64,000 nucleotides of DNA, from positions 103,019 to 167,018 of the forward strand of contig JAZLFR010000061.1 of NCBI GenBank assembly GCA_045615885.1, read 5' to 3'. Source of the stretch: UBA1765 sp045615885. Its GTDB lineage: Bacteria > Fibrobacterota > Fibrobacteria > Fibrobacterales > Fibrobacteraceae. A program made the position numbers and the translations under genes. This document shows positions 7,834 through 16,593 of this stretch, in pieces. The notes beneath the pieces are model-generated. The model was not told the DNA's origin. It saw only the letters and a program-made list of their open reading frames with translations, and did not search any database. Positions within the stretch are counted from its first letter, which is position 1. Every line of letters begins with the position of its first letter.

Positions 7834-9279
7834 ATGAACTTTAAAGACCTAGAAAGACTGATTTCGCAAGATGAAACAAAATCCCTGGAATTGAAAAAAT
7901 CTACTGGGGAGCTGAAGGAAGGAATGCGCTCGGCCTGTGCGTTCCTGAACTCTGATGGTGGAATTCTTGTATTCGGCGTTTCTCCGTCTTTAAAAATTAT
8001 CGGGCAAATCGTGAATGAGTCCACCCGTCGTGACGTGGCTCAAATAATGTCTGGAATTGAACCTGCCGTTAATCCTGTTGTGGAATACATTGATATTCCC
8101 GGAAAACCAGGATTTCAGGCTATAGTTTTAAAGTTTAATCCGTGGGTGTATGGCACAAGACCATACACGTTTCAAGGCAAGCCCTATTATAGGGTGGAAA
8201 GCGTGACTAAGGTGATGCCTCGCGATTTGTTTGACGAAAGAATCATGCAGAATCGCCCGAGGAAATATGCCTGGGAAATGCAGCCCGCCGAAAACATCCG
8301 TATCGAAGATCTTGACGAAGGCCGAATCAGAGGCGCAGTCCGTGTTGGCGTGGAAGGTGGACGCATTTCAGAAATGTCCCTCCACGCATCTCTCGAAGAA
8401 ATCCTGGAGAAATGGGAACTGCTCGAAAATGGCGTTTTGAACAACGCTGCAGCCGTGCTGTTCTCTAAAAAGAAAACCCGAGATTTCGAACTGAGAATGG
8501 CGCGCTTTCGCGGAACAGACAAGCTCCACTTCATAGACAATCAACGGGTACACGGGAACTTTTACGAACTGATGGATGCTGGGATGGCTTTTTTCTTTAA
8601 GCATCTATCTCTTAGCGGCGAAATTACAGGCTGGTACAGAGAAGAACATTTGGATATTCCAGTAGCGGCATTGCGCGAAGCCTTGATCAACGCCATTTGC
8701 CATCGCGACTACGAAAAATACCAATGCTCCATCGGCATCGCCATTTACGACGATCGTATCGAAATAGAAAGCCCGGGACTGCTCCCGAGAGAATTGACTC
8801 CAGAAAGCATAAAGTTGCCGCATAGGTCCTACCCAAGAAACATCACCTTGGCGTCTGTATTGTACAGCACCATGGTTTTGGAAAACTGGGGCTCTGGAGT
8901 AAAGCGCATCATGGACGCCTGCAAGGCCGAAGGCGCCGAAGAACCTAGCTGGTTCGAAGAAACTGGATTTGTGGTAGTTTCGTTCCCGTTCAACAAGCTA
9001 AACGGCGTTGAAATCAAAAAATCGGACGAAAATTCTCGAAATGTCCTCCAAAATGTCCTCCAAAATGTCCCTCAAAATGTCCCTCAAAAAACAAGGAATC
9101 GTTTGATCGGAATAATGCAGGAAATACAAACGAATAATGCCGTGCCAAGAGACGCTCTGGCAGCACGATTTGATGTGACCGTCAAGACAATCATGCGCGA
9201 TTTAAAGTTAATCGGCATTAAATGGGAAGGTCCTTCAAAGACAGGACATTGGATTAAAAAAGAGAAAGAAGGAGAATAA
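7834..9279 (+). CDS. AlbA_2 (Schlafen-type) / GHKL-ATPase / HTH protein
   Basis: A 481-residue protein in three parts. The first about 130 residues are an AlbA_2 domain (ETKSLELKKS, ACAFLNSDGGILVFGV). The middle carries a GHKL-like ATPase of the HATPase_c_4 type (ALREALINAICHRDYE, IEIESPGLLP, NWGSGVKRIMDACK). The C terminus is a winged helix (PRDALAARFDVTVKTIMRDLKLIG). The linker holds four copies of a four-residue repeat (NVLQ, NVLQ, NVPQ, NVPQ) coded by a 12-bp tandem array. These proteins are often called transcriptional regulators and are frequent inside type I restriction loci. No enzymatic role is established; it may control the operon. Confidence 0.82.
   Translation: MNFKDLERLISQDETKSLELKKSTGELKEGMRSACAFLNSDGGILVFGVSPSLKIIGQIVNESTRRDVAQIMSGIEPAVNPVVEYIDIPGKPGFQAIVLKFNPWVYGTRPYTFQGKPYYRVESVTKVMPRDLFDERIMQNRPRKYAWEMQPAENIRIEDLDEGRIRGAVRVGVEGGRISEMSLHASLEEILEKWELLENGVLNNAAAVLFSKKKTRDFELRMARFRGTDKLHFIDNQRVHGNFYELMDAGMAFFFKHLSLSGEITGWYREEHLDIPVAALREALINAICHRDYEKYQCSIGIAIYDDRIEIESPGLLPRELTPESIKLPHRSYPRNITLASVLYSTMVLENWGSGVKRIMDACKAEGAEEPSWFEETGFVVVSFPFNKLNGVEIKKSDENSRNVLQNVLQNVPQNVPQKTRNRLIGIMQEIQTNNAVPRDALAARFDVTVKTIMRDLKLIGIKWEGPSKTGHWIKKEKEGE
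9039..9086 (+). repeat. 12-bp tandem repeat, four units, in-frame
   Basis: Four adjacent 12-base units (AAATGTCCTCCA twice, AAATGTCCCTCA twice) code the NVLQ/NVPQ linker of the AlbA_2 protein. A unit change keeps the frame and alters linker length only. Confidence 0.9.
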
Positions 9280-9281
9280 AG

Positions 9282-10478
9282 ATGGTGTTGCCTAGTGGAT
9301 GGAAAGAAGTGAAGTTGGGAGATGTTGCAAAAGTAACATCTGGCGGGACTCCTCTAAGATCAGTTGCAGAATATTGGAATGGAAATGTTCCTTGGGTAAA
9401 AACTGCCCAAATTCAAAATAGCCATATAGCATTAAATCAAGTAGATGAGTATATAACAGAATTAGGCGTTTCTGAATCCTCCGCAAAAATCATTCCTGCG
9501 GGGACTCTACTTATGGCAATGTATGGTCAGGGAAAAACAAGGGGCCAAGTTGCTATTCTTGATTTTCCGGCGGCAATAAATCAAGCTTGTGCAGCATTCA
9601 ATTTGGATAAAACACAAGTTGCCAGAGACTATTTATATCAATATTTTTTATTCAGTTACGAAGACCTGAGAGCAGTAAGCAATAGTGGAGGTCAACAAAA
9701 TTTAAGTGCCGACCTTATAAAAAAATTTACGGTGACTTTACCACCTCTTGCGGAACAGAAAAAGATTGCCGAGACTCTTTCTGTTTGGGATTCCGCCATT
9801 GAAAAAATGGAGAAGTTGGTGGCGCTTCAAAATAGAAGATTTCAACAAATGTTAAAGAAACATATTGTTGAAAAAAATGATGATGGAGTATGGGATACTT
9901 GCCGCATAGGCGATCTTTTTGATGCCGTAACAAGAAAAAATAAAGAAAATTGTAAAAATGTGCTGACATCTTCTGCGCAGCTAGGTTTGGTAAATCAGCA
10001 AGAGTATTACAAGAAAAGTGTTTCTGCTTTAGATGTTACAGGTTATTATTTGTTAAAGAATGGCGAATTTGCGTATAATAGAAGTTCTTCCACAGGTTAT
10101 CCATTTGGTGTTGTAAAACGTTTGGATAGGTATGAAACCGGAGTGTTATCCACATTATACCTATGTATGGGTATAAAAAACGAAAAAAAATGCTACTCAG
10201 ATTTTTTTGTCTACCTATTTGAATCCGGTTGTCTGGAAAAACAGCTGTCTTTGATTTGTCGAGAGGGCGCTAGAAATCATGGTCTTTTGAATGTTTCCAA
10301 AGAAGATTTCTTTAATATGTCAGTGCCTATTCCATCTTTGGATGAACAAAAAAGAATTGCAGAGTTTATGCTTGCAAATGAAAAAGAACTATCTCTTCTC
10401 AAACAGCAACTCGCTTTATACAAAAAGCAAAAACAAGGCTTAATGCAGAAACTTCTCACCGGCGAATGGCGTGTATAA
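9282..10478 (+). CDS. hsdS: Full-length type I restriction specificity subunit HsdS
   Basis: A 398-residue HsdS with two target-recognition domains. TRD1 begins LPSGWKEVKLGDVAKVTSGG and ends at the first conserved helix (LPPLAEQKKIAETLSVWDSAIEKME, about 151-175). TRD2 (about 200-340) is followed by the second helix (IPSLDEQKRIAEFMLANEKE) and the typical end KQKQGLMQKLLTGEWRV. The two conserved regions form the spacer that fixes the gap in the bipartite target. Only 2 bases separate it from the AlbA_2 stop. It has a different sequence from the half-hsdS at 2596, so the locus carries at least two specificity determinants. Confidence 0.95.
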   Translation: MVLPSGWKEVKLGDVAKVTSGGTPLRSVAEYWNGNVPWVKTAQIQNSHIALNQVDEYITELGVSESSAKIIPAGTLLMAMYGQGKTRGQVAILDFPAAINQACAAFNLDKTQVARDYLYQYFLFSYEDLRAVSNSGGQQNLSADLIKKFTVTLPPLAEQKKIAETLSVWDSAIEKMEKLVALQNRRFQQMLKKHIVEKNDDGVWDTCRIGDLFDAVTRKNKENCKNVLTSSAQLGLVNQQEYYKKSVSALDVTGYYLLKNGEFAYNRSSSTGYPFGVVKRLDRYETGVLSTLYLCMGIKNEKKCYSDFFVYLFESGCLEKQLSLICREGARNHGLLNVSKEDFFNMSVPIPSLDEQKRIAEFMLANEKELSLLKQQLALYKKQKQGLMQKLLTGEWRV

Positions 10479-10534
10479 CGGCGGAATAAATGGCACATTA
10501 TTTGGCTTGCTAAATAAAGGAAAGGTCTAAAATT

Positions 10535-11374
10535 TTGAAAAGTACAGAAATAAAAAATCTTTTTGAACAATTTGAAAATGCCTCACAGATTGTTGGAAAC
10601 ATTGCTTGTTGGAGTGCTCGTAATTTACAAGGTCTTTTAGGCTATTCAAAGTGGGAAAATTTCAATAAGGTTATTGATAAGGCTAAGGACGCTTGTAACG
10701 GAGCTGGTCAGAATATCGCTGATCACTTTCCTGACGTCAGGAAGGTGATAGAAGCCGGTAAAGGAGCTCAGCACGAAATTTCGGATATTTTGTTAACGCG
10801 CTACGCCTGTTATTTAATCGCGCAAAATGGAGATCCGAAGAAAACCGAGATTTCCTTTGCACAAACCTATTTTGCTGTTCAAACTCGTAAAGCTGAATTA
10901 GTTGAACAAAGAATTCGTGAAATAGAACGCATAAAGGCTCGTGATAAACTTGCCCAAACAGAAAAGAATTTGTCGGGTGTCTTGTATGAACGAGGGGTTG
11001 ACGAAAAAGGTTTTGCAATCATTAGGTCTAGAGGAGATCAGGCTCTATTTTCTTTGAACACAACACAATTAAAGAAAAAGATGAATGTTCCTTTAAGTCG
11101 AGCTGTCGCGGATTTCCTTCCAACAGTAAGTATAAAGGCAAAAGATCTTGCTGCAGAAATGACCAGTGTGAATGTTCAAGCAAAAAACTTATATGGCGAA
11201 CAATCTATAGGAACTGAACATGTTGATAATAACAAAGCTGTTCGAAGAATGCTTCTTGATCGAGGTATAATTCCTGAAAATTTGCCACCTGCAGAAGATG
11301 TAAAGAAGTTGGAACGTCGTTTAAAGAAGAACGAAAAAGAAGAAAGCGCCTTACTGCCTCAAAATAAAAAGTGA
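10535..11374 (+). CDS. dinD: DinD-like protein (BRO-N plus DinD C-terminal region)
   Basis: A 279-residue protein with a TTG start at 10535. The N terminus (NASQIVGNIACWSARNLQGLLGYSKWENFNKVIDKA) matches the DNA-damage-inducible protein D / antirepressor BRO-N domain, and ISDILLTRYACYLIAQNGDPKKTEISFAQTYFAVQTRK is the family signature. DinD of E. coli is SOS-induced and inhibits RecA strand exchange. DinD homologues are often inserted between hsdS and hsdR, as here. A gap of 20 bases precedes hsdR. I see no clear LexA box just upstream. Confidence 0.9.
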   Translation: MKSTEIKNLFEQFENASQIVGNIACWSARNLQGLLGYSKWENFNKVIDKAKDACNGAGQNIADHFPDVRKVIEAGKGAQHEISDILLTRYACYLIAQNGDPKKTEISFAQTYFAVQTRKAELVEQRIREIERIKARDKLAQTEKNLSGVLYERGVDEKGFAIIRSRGDQALFSLNTTQLKKKMNVPLSRAVADFLPTVSIKAKDLAAEMTSVNVQAKNLYGEQSIGTEHVDNNKAVRRMLLDRGIIPENLPPAEDVKKLERRLKKNEKEESALLPQNKK

Positions 11375-11394
11375 CCTGAATTTTTGAGAAAATT

Positions 11395-14300
11395 ATGAAC
11401 ACTCCAGAACTTGATTACAAAGAGATTCCTACGTCGCAGATTCCTGCGATGCGTTTGCTTGCGAATTTGGGCTATAAGATTTTGACTCCTGCAGAAGTCA
11501 ATTTGCAACGCAAGGGGAAGCTGACGAATGTTCTTCTTGAAGATATTCTAATGTCCCAACTGCGCAAGCTGAATTCCTTTACCCATAAGGGAGTCAAGCA
11601 TGACTTTAGCGAAGAGAACCTGCGCAACGCAATGCTCAAGCTAAAGAATCTGCAGTTCGATGGTCTTGTTCGTACGAACCTGAAAGTTTATGATATGCTG
11701 ACTCTGCCCCAGTCCGAAGAAGAATCGGTGGAAGGCGATAAGCGTAGTTACAATATTCGCTATGTTGACTGGCAGGAACCCGAAAACAATGTTTTCCATG
11801 CCGTTGCGGAATATTCCGTAGAGCGTTCCAAGTCAACGAAATGTGCAACCCCAGACATCGTTCTCTTTGTAAACGGAATTCCCTTTGCTGTCATAGAAAA
11901 TAAATCCCCCGAAGAAGGTATTGGGCAAGGGATTTCTCAAATGCTTCGAAATCAGAGCAAGGATTTTATTCCAGGGCTATTCATTTATTGCCAAGCATTG
12001 CTTTCCGTCAGCATGAATGATGCAAAATACGCAACAGTGGGAACTCCTGAAAAATTCTGGAGTTATTGGCACGAACTGGAAAATAAGGACTCCGAAATAG
12101 AAAGATTGGTAAACAAGATCCTTTCGGAAGAGGATGAAGATAGACTTTTTTCTGAACCAAAATTTAAACAATTCCGCAAAACCTGTAAGCAGACAAAACG
12201 CAAGGTCACCGAACAGGATAAATTGATTTACAGTCTTTGCAAGCCATCCCGCCTGTTGGAAATCGCCTATCGCTACACATTGTTTGATGAAGGCAAAAAG
12301 AAGATTGCCCGTTATCAGCAATTCTTTGTAGTCCGTTCCGCACTTGAACGCATTCAAAATTTTGATAAAGAAGGTAAACGCAAGGGCGGCCTTGTTTGGC
12401 ATACGCAAGGTTCGGGCAAGTCTCTTTCCATGGTAATGCTTGCCAAGGGCATTGCACTTACAGCGACATACGATCCGAATACAAATATCAAGAACCCTCG
12501 CATTATACTTGTAACCGACAGAACCAATCTGGACAAACAGATTTGTGACACCTTTAAACATTGCGGGCTCGATGTAGAAAAGGCAACCTCTGGCAGGAAT
12601 CTTTTAGACTTGCTGGGCCCTGATCACTCCGCTGTCGTCACAACCATCATCAACAAGTTTGACAAGGCTCTAAACGTTCGCAATTATACGGAGCCTTCTG
12701 ACAACATTTTCCTTTTGGTGGATGAGGCTCACCGCACTCAATTCAAGAACCTTAATGCTCGCATGAGACAGATGCTCCCTAACGCCAGTTACATCGGCTT
12801 TACAGGAACCCCGCTGATGAAAAAGGAGAAGAATAACTTTAAAAAGTTTGGCGGCCTCATTGGGCCATCGTACACTATTCGCCAGGCAAACGAAGATGGC
12901 GCCGTGGTGCCTTTGCTTTACGAAGGTCGACATGCAGAATTAAAACAGGACAAGGAAGCGATAGACCTTTGGTTCGAAAGATATACTGCCGGCTTGACGG
13001 ATAAGCAGAAGGCCGATCTTAAGAAAAAGTACGCCCGTGCAGACATGCTTAACAAGGCTGAACAAGTCATTTATATGCGGGCCTTTGACATCAGTGAACA
13101 TTTCCGTACGAACTGGCAGGGAACTCCGTTTAAGGCGCAACTTGTAGCTCCCAATAAAGATACCGCCATTCGCTATCATGAATTTTTAGAAGAAATCGGT
13201 TATGTTTCATCTGAGGTGATTATTTCGGGCCCAGATGAACGCGAAGGCTACAGCGAGGTCGATGAAGAACCTACTGATCGCGTGTTCAAGTTCTGGAAAA
13301 AAATGATGGAAAAATACGGGTCCGAAGAGAACTATAACAATTCCATTATTGATAGTTTTGATTCCGGTAGTGGTCCTGAAATTTTAATTGTATGCGACAA
13401 GCTTCTGACTGGCTTTGATGTGGAACGAAATACTGTTTTGTATTTATGCAGAACATTGAAAGAACACACGCTTTTGCAGGCTATCGCTCGTGTAAACCGC
13501 CTTTTTGAAGAAGACGGCAAAGAGAAGGAATTCGGTTACATCGTTGATTACGCCAATGTTCGAGACGACTTGGATTCTGCTCTAGCCTTATACGATTCCC
13601 TGGAAGGATTTGACCCAGCAGATCTTGAAGGGGCTTTTACCGACATTTCTTCACAAATAGACAAATTGCCCCAGTTGCATTCTGCTGTTTGGGATATTTT
13701 CAAGGGTGTAAAGAACAAGCAAGACCCGGAACAGATGGAACGCCATTTGGCGGATGAAAAACGCCGCAATGATTTCTACAAGGCCTTGCGTGATTTTGGA
13801 AAGTGCTTGAGCATCGCAATATCCTCTCAAAAATTCCTTGAAAAGACACCGAAAAAAGATGTCGATCGTTACCGTCAGGAATTCAGAGCGTTTACAAACC
13901 TGCGAGTGTCTGTGAAGCATCGTTATGCCGACGATGTTGACTATAGCGAATACGAACCAAAAATCAAGAAACTGCTGGACACTCATATCAAATCCAATTC
14001 CGTAACGCAAACGCAAGCTCCCACAAACATTCTTGATAAATCTTTCCGCAATGTTCTTTGTGAAAATGAAGCTGGTTACGATGCCCGAACCCCGGCTGCC
14101 CGCGCTGATGCAATTGCACACGCCTTAAAAAAGTCCATTTCAGAAAAGATGGAAGAGGATCCTGCATTCTACGAGAAATTCTCCAAGATGATTCAGGATG
14201 TTATCGACCTGTTCCTGGCACACAAAATTTCCGATGATGCCTATTTAAAATCCGTAAAAGAATTGCAGGAACAGGAACGGAATAAAAAACGCGATGACCT

Positions 14301-14625
14301 TCCAGAAGAACTGGCTGGTAACGATGACGCAGCAGCATATTACGGCGTGGCTCTGGCAGCATTCAAGAACGGAAACAATTGTGATGAACAAGAGGCCAAG
14401 CGATGCGCTTTGAAAACAGCGTTGTTTGTTGATGCAACATTTTGTAAAAATCGTAAGGTCCAGTTCTGGGATGATCCTGATGCGCAGAATCGCGTGAGAG
14501 ATGAATTAGATAACTTGCTATTTGACGAAATTCAAGTTCGTGAAAGATTTGACTGGTCCAATGATGACATTGATGATTTTGAAGACAAGATTATGAATGT
14601 GGCAAGGCGACGCTCTCATGAATAA
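11395..14625 (+). CDS. hsdR: Type I restriction endonuclease subunit HsdR
   Basis: A 1076-residue motor/nuclease subunit. The N-terminal PD-(D/E)XK nuclease has PD at 153-154 and E168/K170 in AVIENKS, then the Q-motif GQGISQMLRNQ. The Snf2-like translocase follows with Walker A QGSGKS at 338-343, DEAH at 443-446, FTGTPL and the later ILIVCDKLLTGFDVE and QAIARVNR. With HsdM and HsdS it translocates and cuts unmodified DNA. Length is normal and no frameshift is seen, so the system appears intact. The stop overlaps the following metallopeptidase start by 8 bases if the ATG at 14618 is used. Confidence 0.97.
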   Translation: MNTPELDYKEIPTSQIPAMRLLANLGYKILTPAEVNLQRKGKLTNVLLEDILMSQLRKLNSFTHKGVKHDFSEENLRNAMLKLKNLQFDGLVRTNLKVYDMLTLPQSEEESVEGDKRSYNIRYVDWQEPENNVFHAVAEYSVERSKSTKCATPDIVLFVNGIPFAVIENKSPEEGIGQGISQMLRNQSKDFIPGLFIYCQALLSVSMNDAKYATVGTPEKFWSYWHELENKDSEIERLVNKILSEEDEDRLFSEPKFKQFRKTCKQTKRKVTEQDKLIYSLCKPSRLLEIAYRYTLFDEGKKKIARYQQFFVVRSALERIQNFDKEGKRKGGLVWHTQGSGKSLSMVMLAKGIALTATYDPNTNIKNPRIILVTDRTNLDKQICDTFKHCGLDVEKATSGRNLLDLLGPDHSAVVTTIINKFDKALNVRNYTEPSDNIFLLVDEAHRTQFKNLNARMRQMLPNASYIGFTGTPLMKKEKNNFKKFGGLIGPSYTIRQANEDGAVVPLLYEGRHAELKQDKEAIDLWFERYTAGLTDKQKADLKKKYARADMLNKAEQVIYMRAFDISEHFRTNWQGTPFKAQLVAPNKDTAIRYHEFLEEIGYVSSEVIISGPDEREGYSEVDEEPTDRVFKFWKKMMEKYGSEENYNNSIIDSFDSGSGPEILIVCDKLLTGFDVERNTVLYLCRTLKEHTLLQAIARVNRLFEEDGKEKEFGYIVDYANVRDDLDSALALYDSLEGFDPADLEGAFTDISSQIDKLPQLHSAVWDIFKGVKNKQDPEQMERHLADEKRRNDFYKALRDFGKCLSIAISSQKFLEKTPKKDVDRYRQEFRAFTNLRVSVKHRYADDVDYSEYEPKIKKLLDTHIKSNSVTQTQAPTNILDKSFRNVLCENEAGYDARTPAARADAIAHALKKSISEKMEEDPAFYEKFSKMIQDVIDLFLAHKISDDAYLKSVKELQEQERNKKRDDLPEELAGNDDAAAYYGVALAAFKNGNNCDEQEAKRCALKTALFVDATFCKNRKVQFWDDPDAQNRVRDELDNLLFDEIQVRERFDWSNDDIDDFEDKIMNVARRRSHE

Positions 14626-15331
14626 TGAATATCGCATAGCCTATGGTGATCGGCAAATTTCCTACGTGGTCGAGTTTTGCGAACGAAAAACCATGGAAAT
14701 TTCCGTATTGCCAGACCGATCCGTTGAGGTAAAGGCTCCAGTTGGTTCGTCACAGGATTTTGTTGCCGCTAAGGTGAAAAAGCGAGCTGCATGGATTGTT
14801 GAAAAGCAGGATTGGTTTGCAAAGTTCCCTCAAAAAAAATCTCCACGGCAATATTTAAGTGGAGAAACCCATCTTTATTTGGGTCGCCGATATCGTTTAA
14901 AAATCGAAGTTTTGGATGCGCGCGAGCAATGCAATAAACCTGTGAAAGTTTCAGGCGGATTCATTGTTGTTTCTGCAAAGCAAGATAATCCGCAAACTGT
15001 AAAAAAATTACTTGATGGGTGGTTGCGCGAAAAAGCAGTGCTCAACTTCGGAAAAATTCTTGATTTTTACAAGGCAAAATATGCCATAAAAGCGCCCCTG
15101 CAAATGCAAGTGCGCTTTATGAAAACTAGGTGGGGTTCTCTCTCTAAAAAAGGGATTCTAACCCTCAACTCAAAACTTATCGCAGCACCCAAGGAATGCA
15201 TTGAGTATGTGGTTGTTCATGAATTGTGTCACCTGGTTCACGATGATCATGGCAAGGCTTTTTATCAATTGCTAGAACGCAGAATGCCAGACTGGGAACA
15301 AAGAAAAAATCGTTTAGAAAAAATGGGATAA
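14618..15331 (+). CDS. YgjP/DUF45-type metallopeptidase-fold protein
   Basis: About 237 residues. A start at 14618 overlaps the end of hsdR by 8 bases; an ATG at 14597 is also possible. The C-terminal VVVHELCHLVHDDHGKAFY carries the zinc-binding HExxH (about residues 201-205), and RFMKTRWGSLSKKGILTLNSKL is the conserved WGS-containing segment of DUF45 (YgjP/WLM-like) proteins. These genes very often end type I restriction operons; a role is not established, and the E. coli homologue YgjP has been linked to pyrophosphohydrolase activity. It is the last gene of the island and is followed by a strong terminator. Confidence 0.88.
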   Translation: MNNEYRIAYGDRQISYVVEFCERKTMEISVLPDRSVEVKAPVGSSQDFVAAKVKKRAAWIVEKQDWFAKFPQKKSPRQYLSGETHLYLGRRYRLKIEVLDAREQCNKPVKVSGGFIVVSAKQDNPQTVKKLLDGWLREKAVLNFGKILDFYKAKYAIKAPLQMQVRFMKTRWGSLSKKGILTLNSKLIAAPKECIEYVVVHELCHLVHDDHGKAFYQLLERRMPDWEQRKNRLEKMG

Positions 15332-15332
15332 G

Positions 15333-15361
15333 AAAAGACCTCCGCATTCGCGGAGGCTTTC
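15333..15361 (+). terminator. Terminator of the type I restriction operon, same sequence as at 2347
   Basis: AAAAGACCTCCGC hairpin with GCGGAGGCTTTCT directly after the metallopeptidase stop. Identical to the hairpin at 2347-2376. Confidence 0.85.
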
Positions 15362-15428
15362 TATATTCTGTAGGCACATCGTGCCGTTCAGGTTTCTTAC
15401 AGTGTCAGCACGAGCCACGCGACCCTCG

Positions 15429-15496
15429 CCAAGACACTGGAAGAACGCAATTCCTGACTCCTGTATTCTGTCTTCTGTTCTCTGAATTACTTCTGC
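15429..15496. repeat. Right copy of the diverged intergenic repeat, running into the glucokinase 3' end
   Basis: CCAAGACACTGG and, about 45 bases later, CTGTTCTCTGAATTACTTCTG. It matches the copy at 2439-2505 in order and spacing. The last part includes the stop region of glucokinase (stop at 15487), so the left copy looks like a duplicate of this junction. Confidence 0.6.
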
Positions 15497-16554
15497 AAAT
15501 TCAAGCTTGCGTTTGCAGCGCCGTAAAGGCTGATGCTGTAATCCTTGATCACATACACCGGAATCTTGTTCAAGAGCGGGCGGATGTTCGGGTTATAGTT
15601 CTTTTCAAAGTATTCCATGAAAAGGTTGTCGCGTTCGAGCCAGCGCAAGTCTTTTTGCACTGTACCGCCAGCGAGGTAGAAGCCGCCGAGCGGGAGGAAG
15701 AGCGTGCTTGCGTCACTTGCAAAGCGTGCGAGCATCTTCACGAACAAACGCATCATTTCTGCTGCGACCGGGTCGGTGTCGCTTGCACGGCTAATGTACT
15801 TTGGACGGTCGTTTGGTTCAGTGTCTTCAATCTTCTGGAATGCTTCGTTGCTTGGAACGCCGCGAGTTTCCTTCCACCATTCGTACATGTTGCGAAGGCC
15901 CATGCCGCTAACGAGCGGTTCTACGCCCGGAACGCAGCCGATTTTCTTTTGAATGTAGTCGTGGAATTCCTGGGAGTCCTTGTCGAACGGAGCGAATGTG
16001 GAGTGGCCACCTTCAGATGAAGCCGGTATGTACTTTTCGCCGTCAAAAGCGAGGAAGCCAACGCCCATGCCGGTGCCCGGGCCAATGACAGCCTTTGTAG
16101 CCTTCTGCGGCTGCGGCTGGCTGCCGTCAGTGTGGGTGAGCTTGTGGATCTGCTTCGGGTCGTCAACGTCGAGAGTCGGAATACCGTAGCTGATTGCCAT
16201 GAAGTCGTTGATTACAAGCGTCGGGATGCCGGTTGCAGATGTGATTGCGTCGCCATCTACAGACCACGGGAGGTTTGTCATGACGCACTTGTTGTTTGCA
16301 ACAGGGCCAGCAGCGCTAATGCAGACATGGCTTGGCTTGAGGTCAGCGCGAGCTTCGCTTGCAATCTTGAGTGTTTCGCGAATCGGGGAGTCGAGGCCGT
16401 CAATGTCCTTACTCGGGCAGACCGTTTCGAGAATGAGTGTGAACTTGCCTGCCTTGTAACCGACAAGGCCGAGGTTCGTGTTTGTGCCGCCAATGTCGCC
16501 GGCAAGAACGAGTCTATCAAATTGTGCATCTGGGTTGAGCCATTTGATTTCCAT
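15487..16554 (-). CDS. glk: Glucokinase
   Basis: About 355 residues; the ATG at 16554 has GGAG six bases before it and is preferred over the upstream in-frame ATG at 16566. LVLAGDIGGTNTNLGLVG is the phosphate-1/ATP loop of the Glk family, AVIGPGTGMGVGFLAF the adenosine motif, SSEGGHSTFAP the sugar-binding HST segment and FYLAGGTVQKDL the phosphate-2 loop. It phosphorylates glucose to glucose-6-phosphate, the first step of using cellulose-derived glucose in Fibrobacter. Transcribed leftward; its end lies next to the repeat that borders the restriction island. Confidence 0.93.
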   Translation of the reverse strand: MEIKWLNPDAQFDRLVLAGDIGGTNTNLGLVGYKAGKFTLILETVCPSKDIDGLDSPIRETLKIASEARADLKPSHVCISAAGPVANNKCVMTNLPWSVDGDAITSATGIPTLVINDFMAISYGIPTLDVDDPKQIHKLTHTDGSQPQPQKATKAVIGPGTGMGVGFLAFDGEKYIPASSEGGHSTFAPFDKDSQEFHDYIQKKIGCVPGVEPLVSGMGLRNMYEWWKETRGVPSNEAFQKIEDTEPNDRPKYISRASDTDPVAAEMMRLFVKMLARFASDASTLFLPLGGFYLAGGTVQKDLRWLERDNLFMEYFEKNYNPNIRPLLNKIPVYVIKDYSISLYGAANASLNLQK

Positions 16555-16593
16555 AAAAAACTCCACGTTGAATATGTTCTTAAAATAGTAAAG

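Noticed and set aside
15654..16020. Plus-strand ORFs across glucokinase and DUF1538 genes
   Set aside because: They lie within the clearly coding opposite strand and have no family signature.
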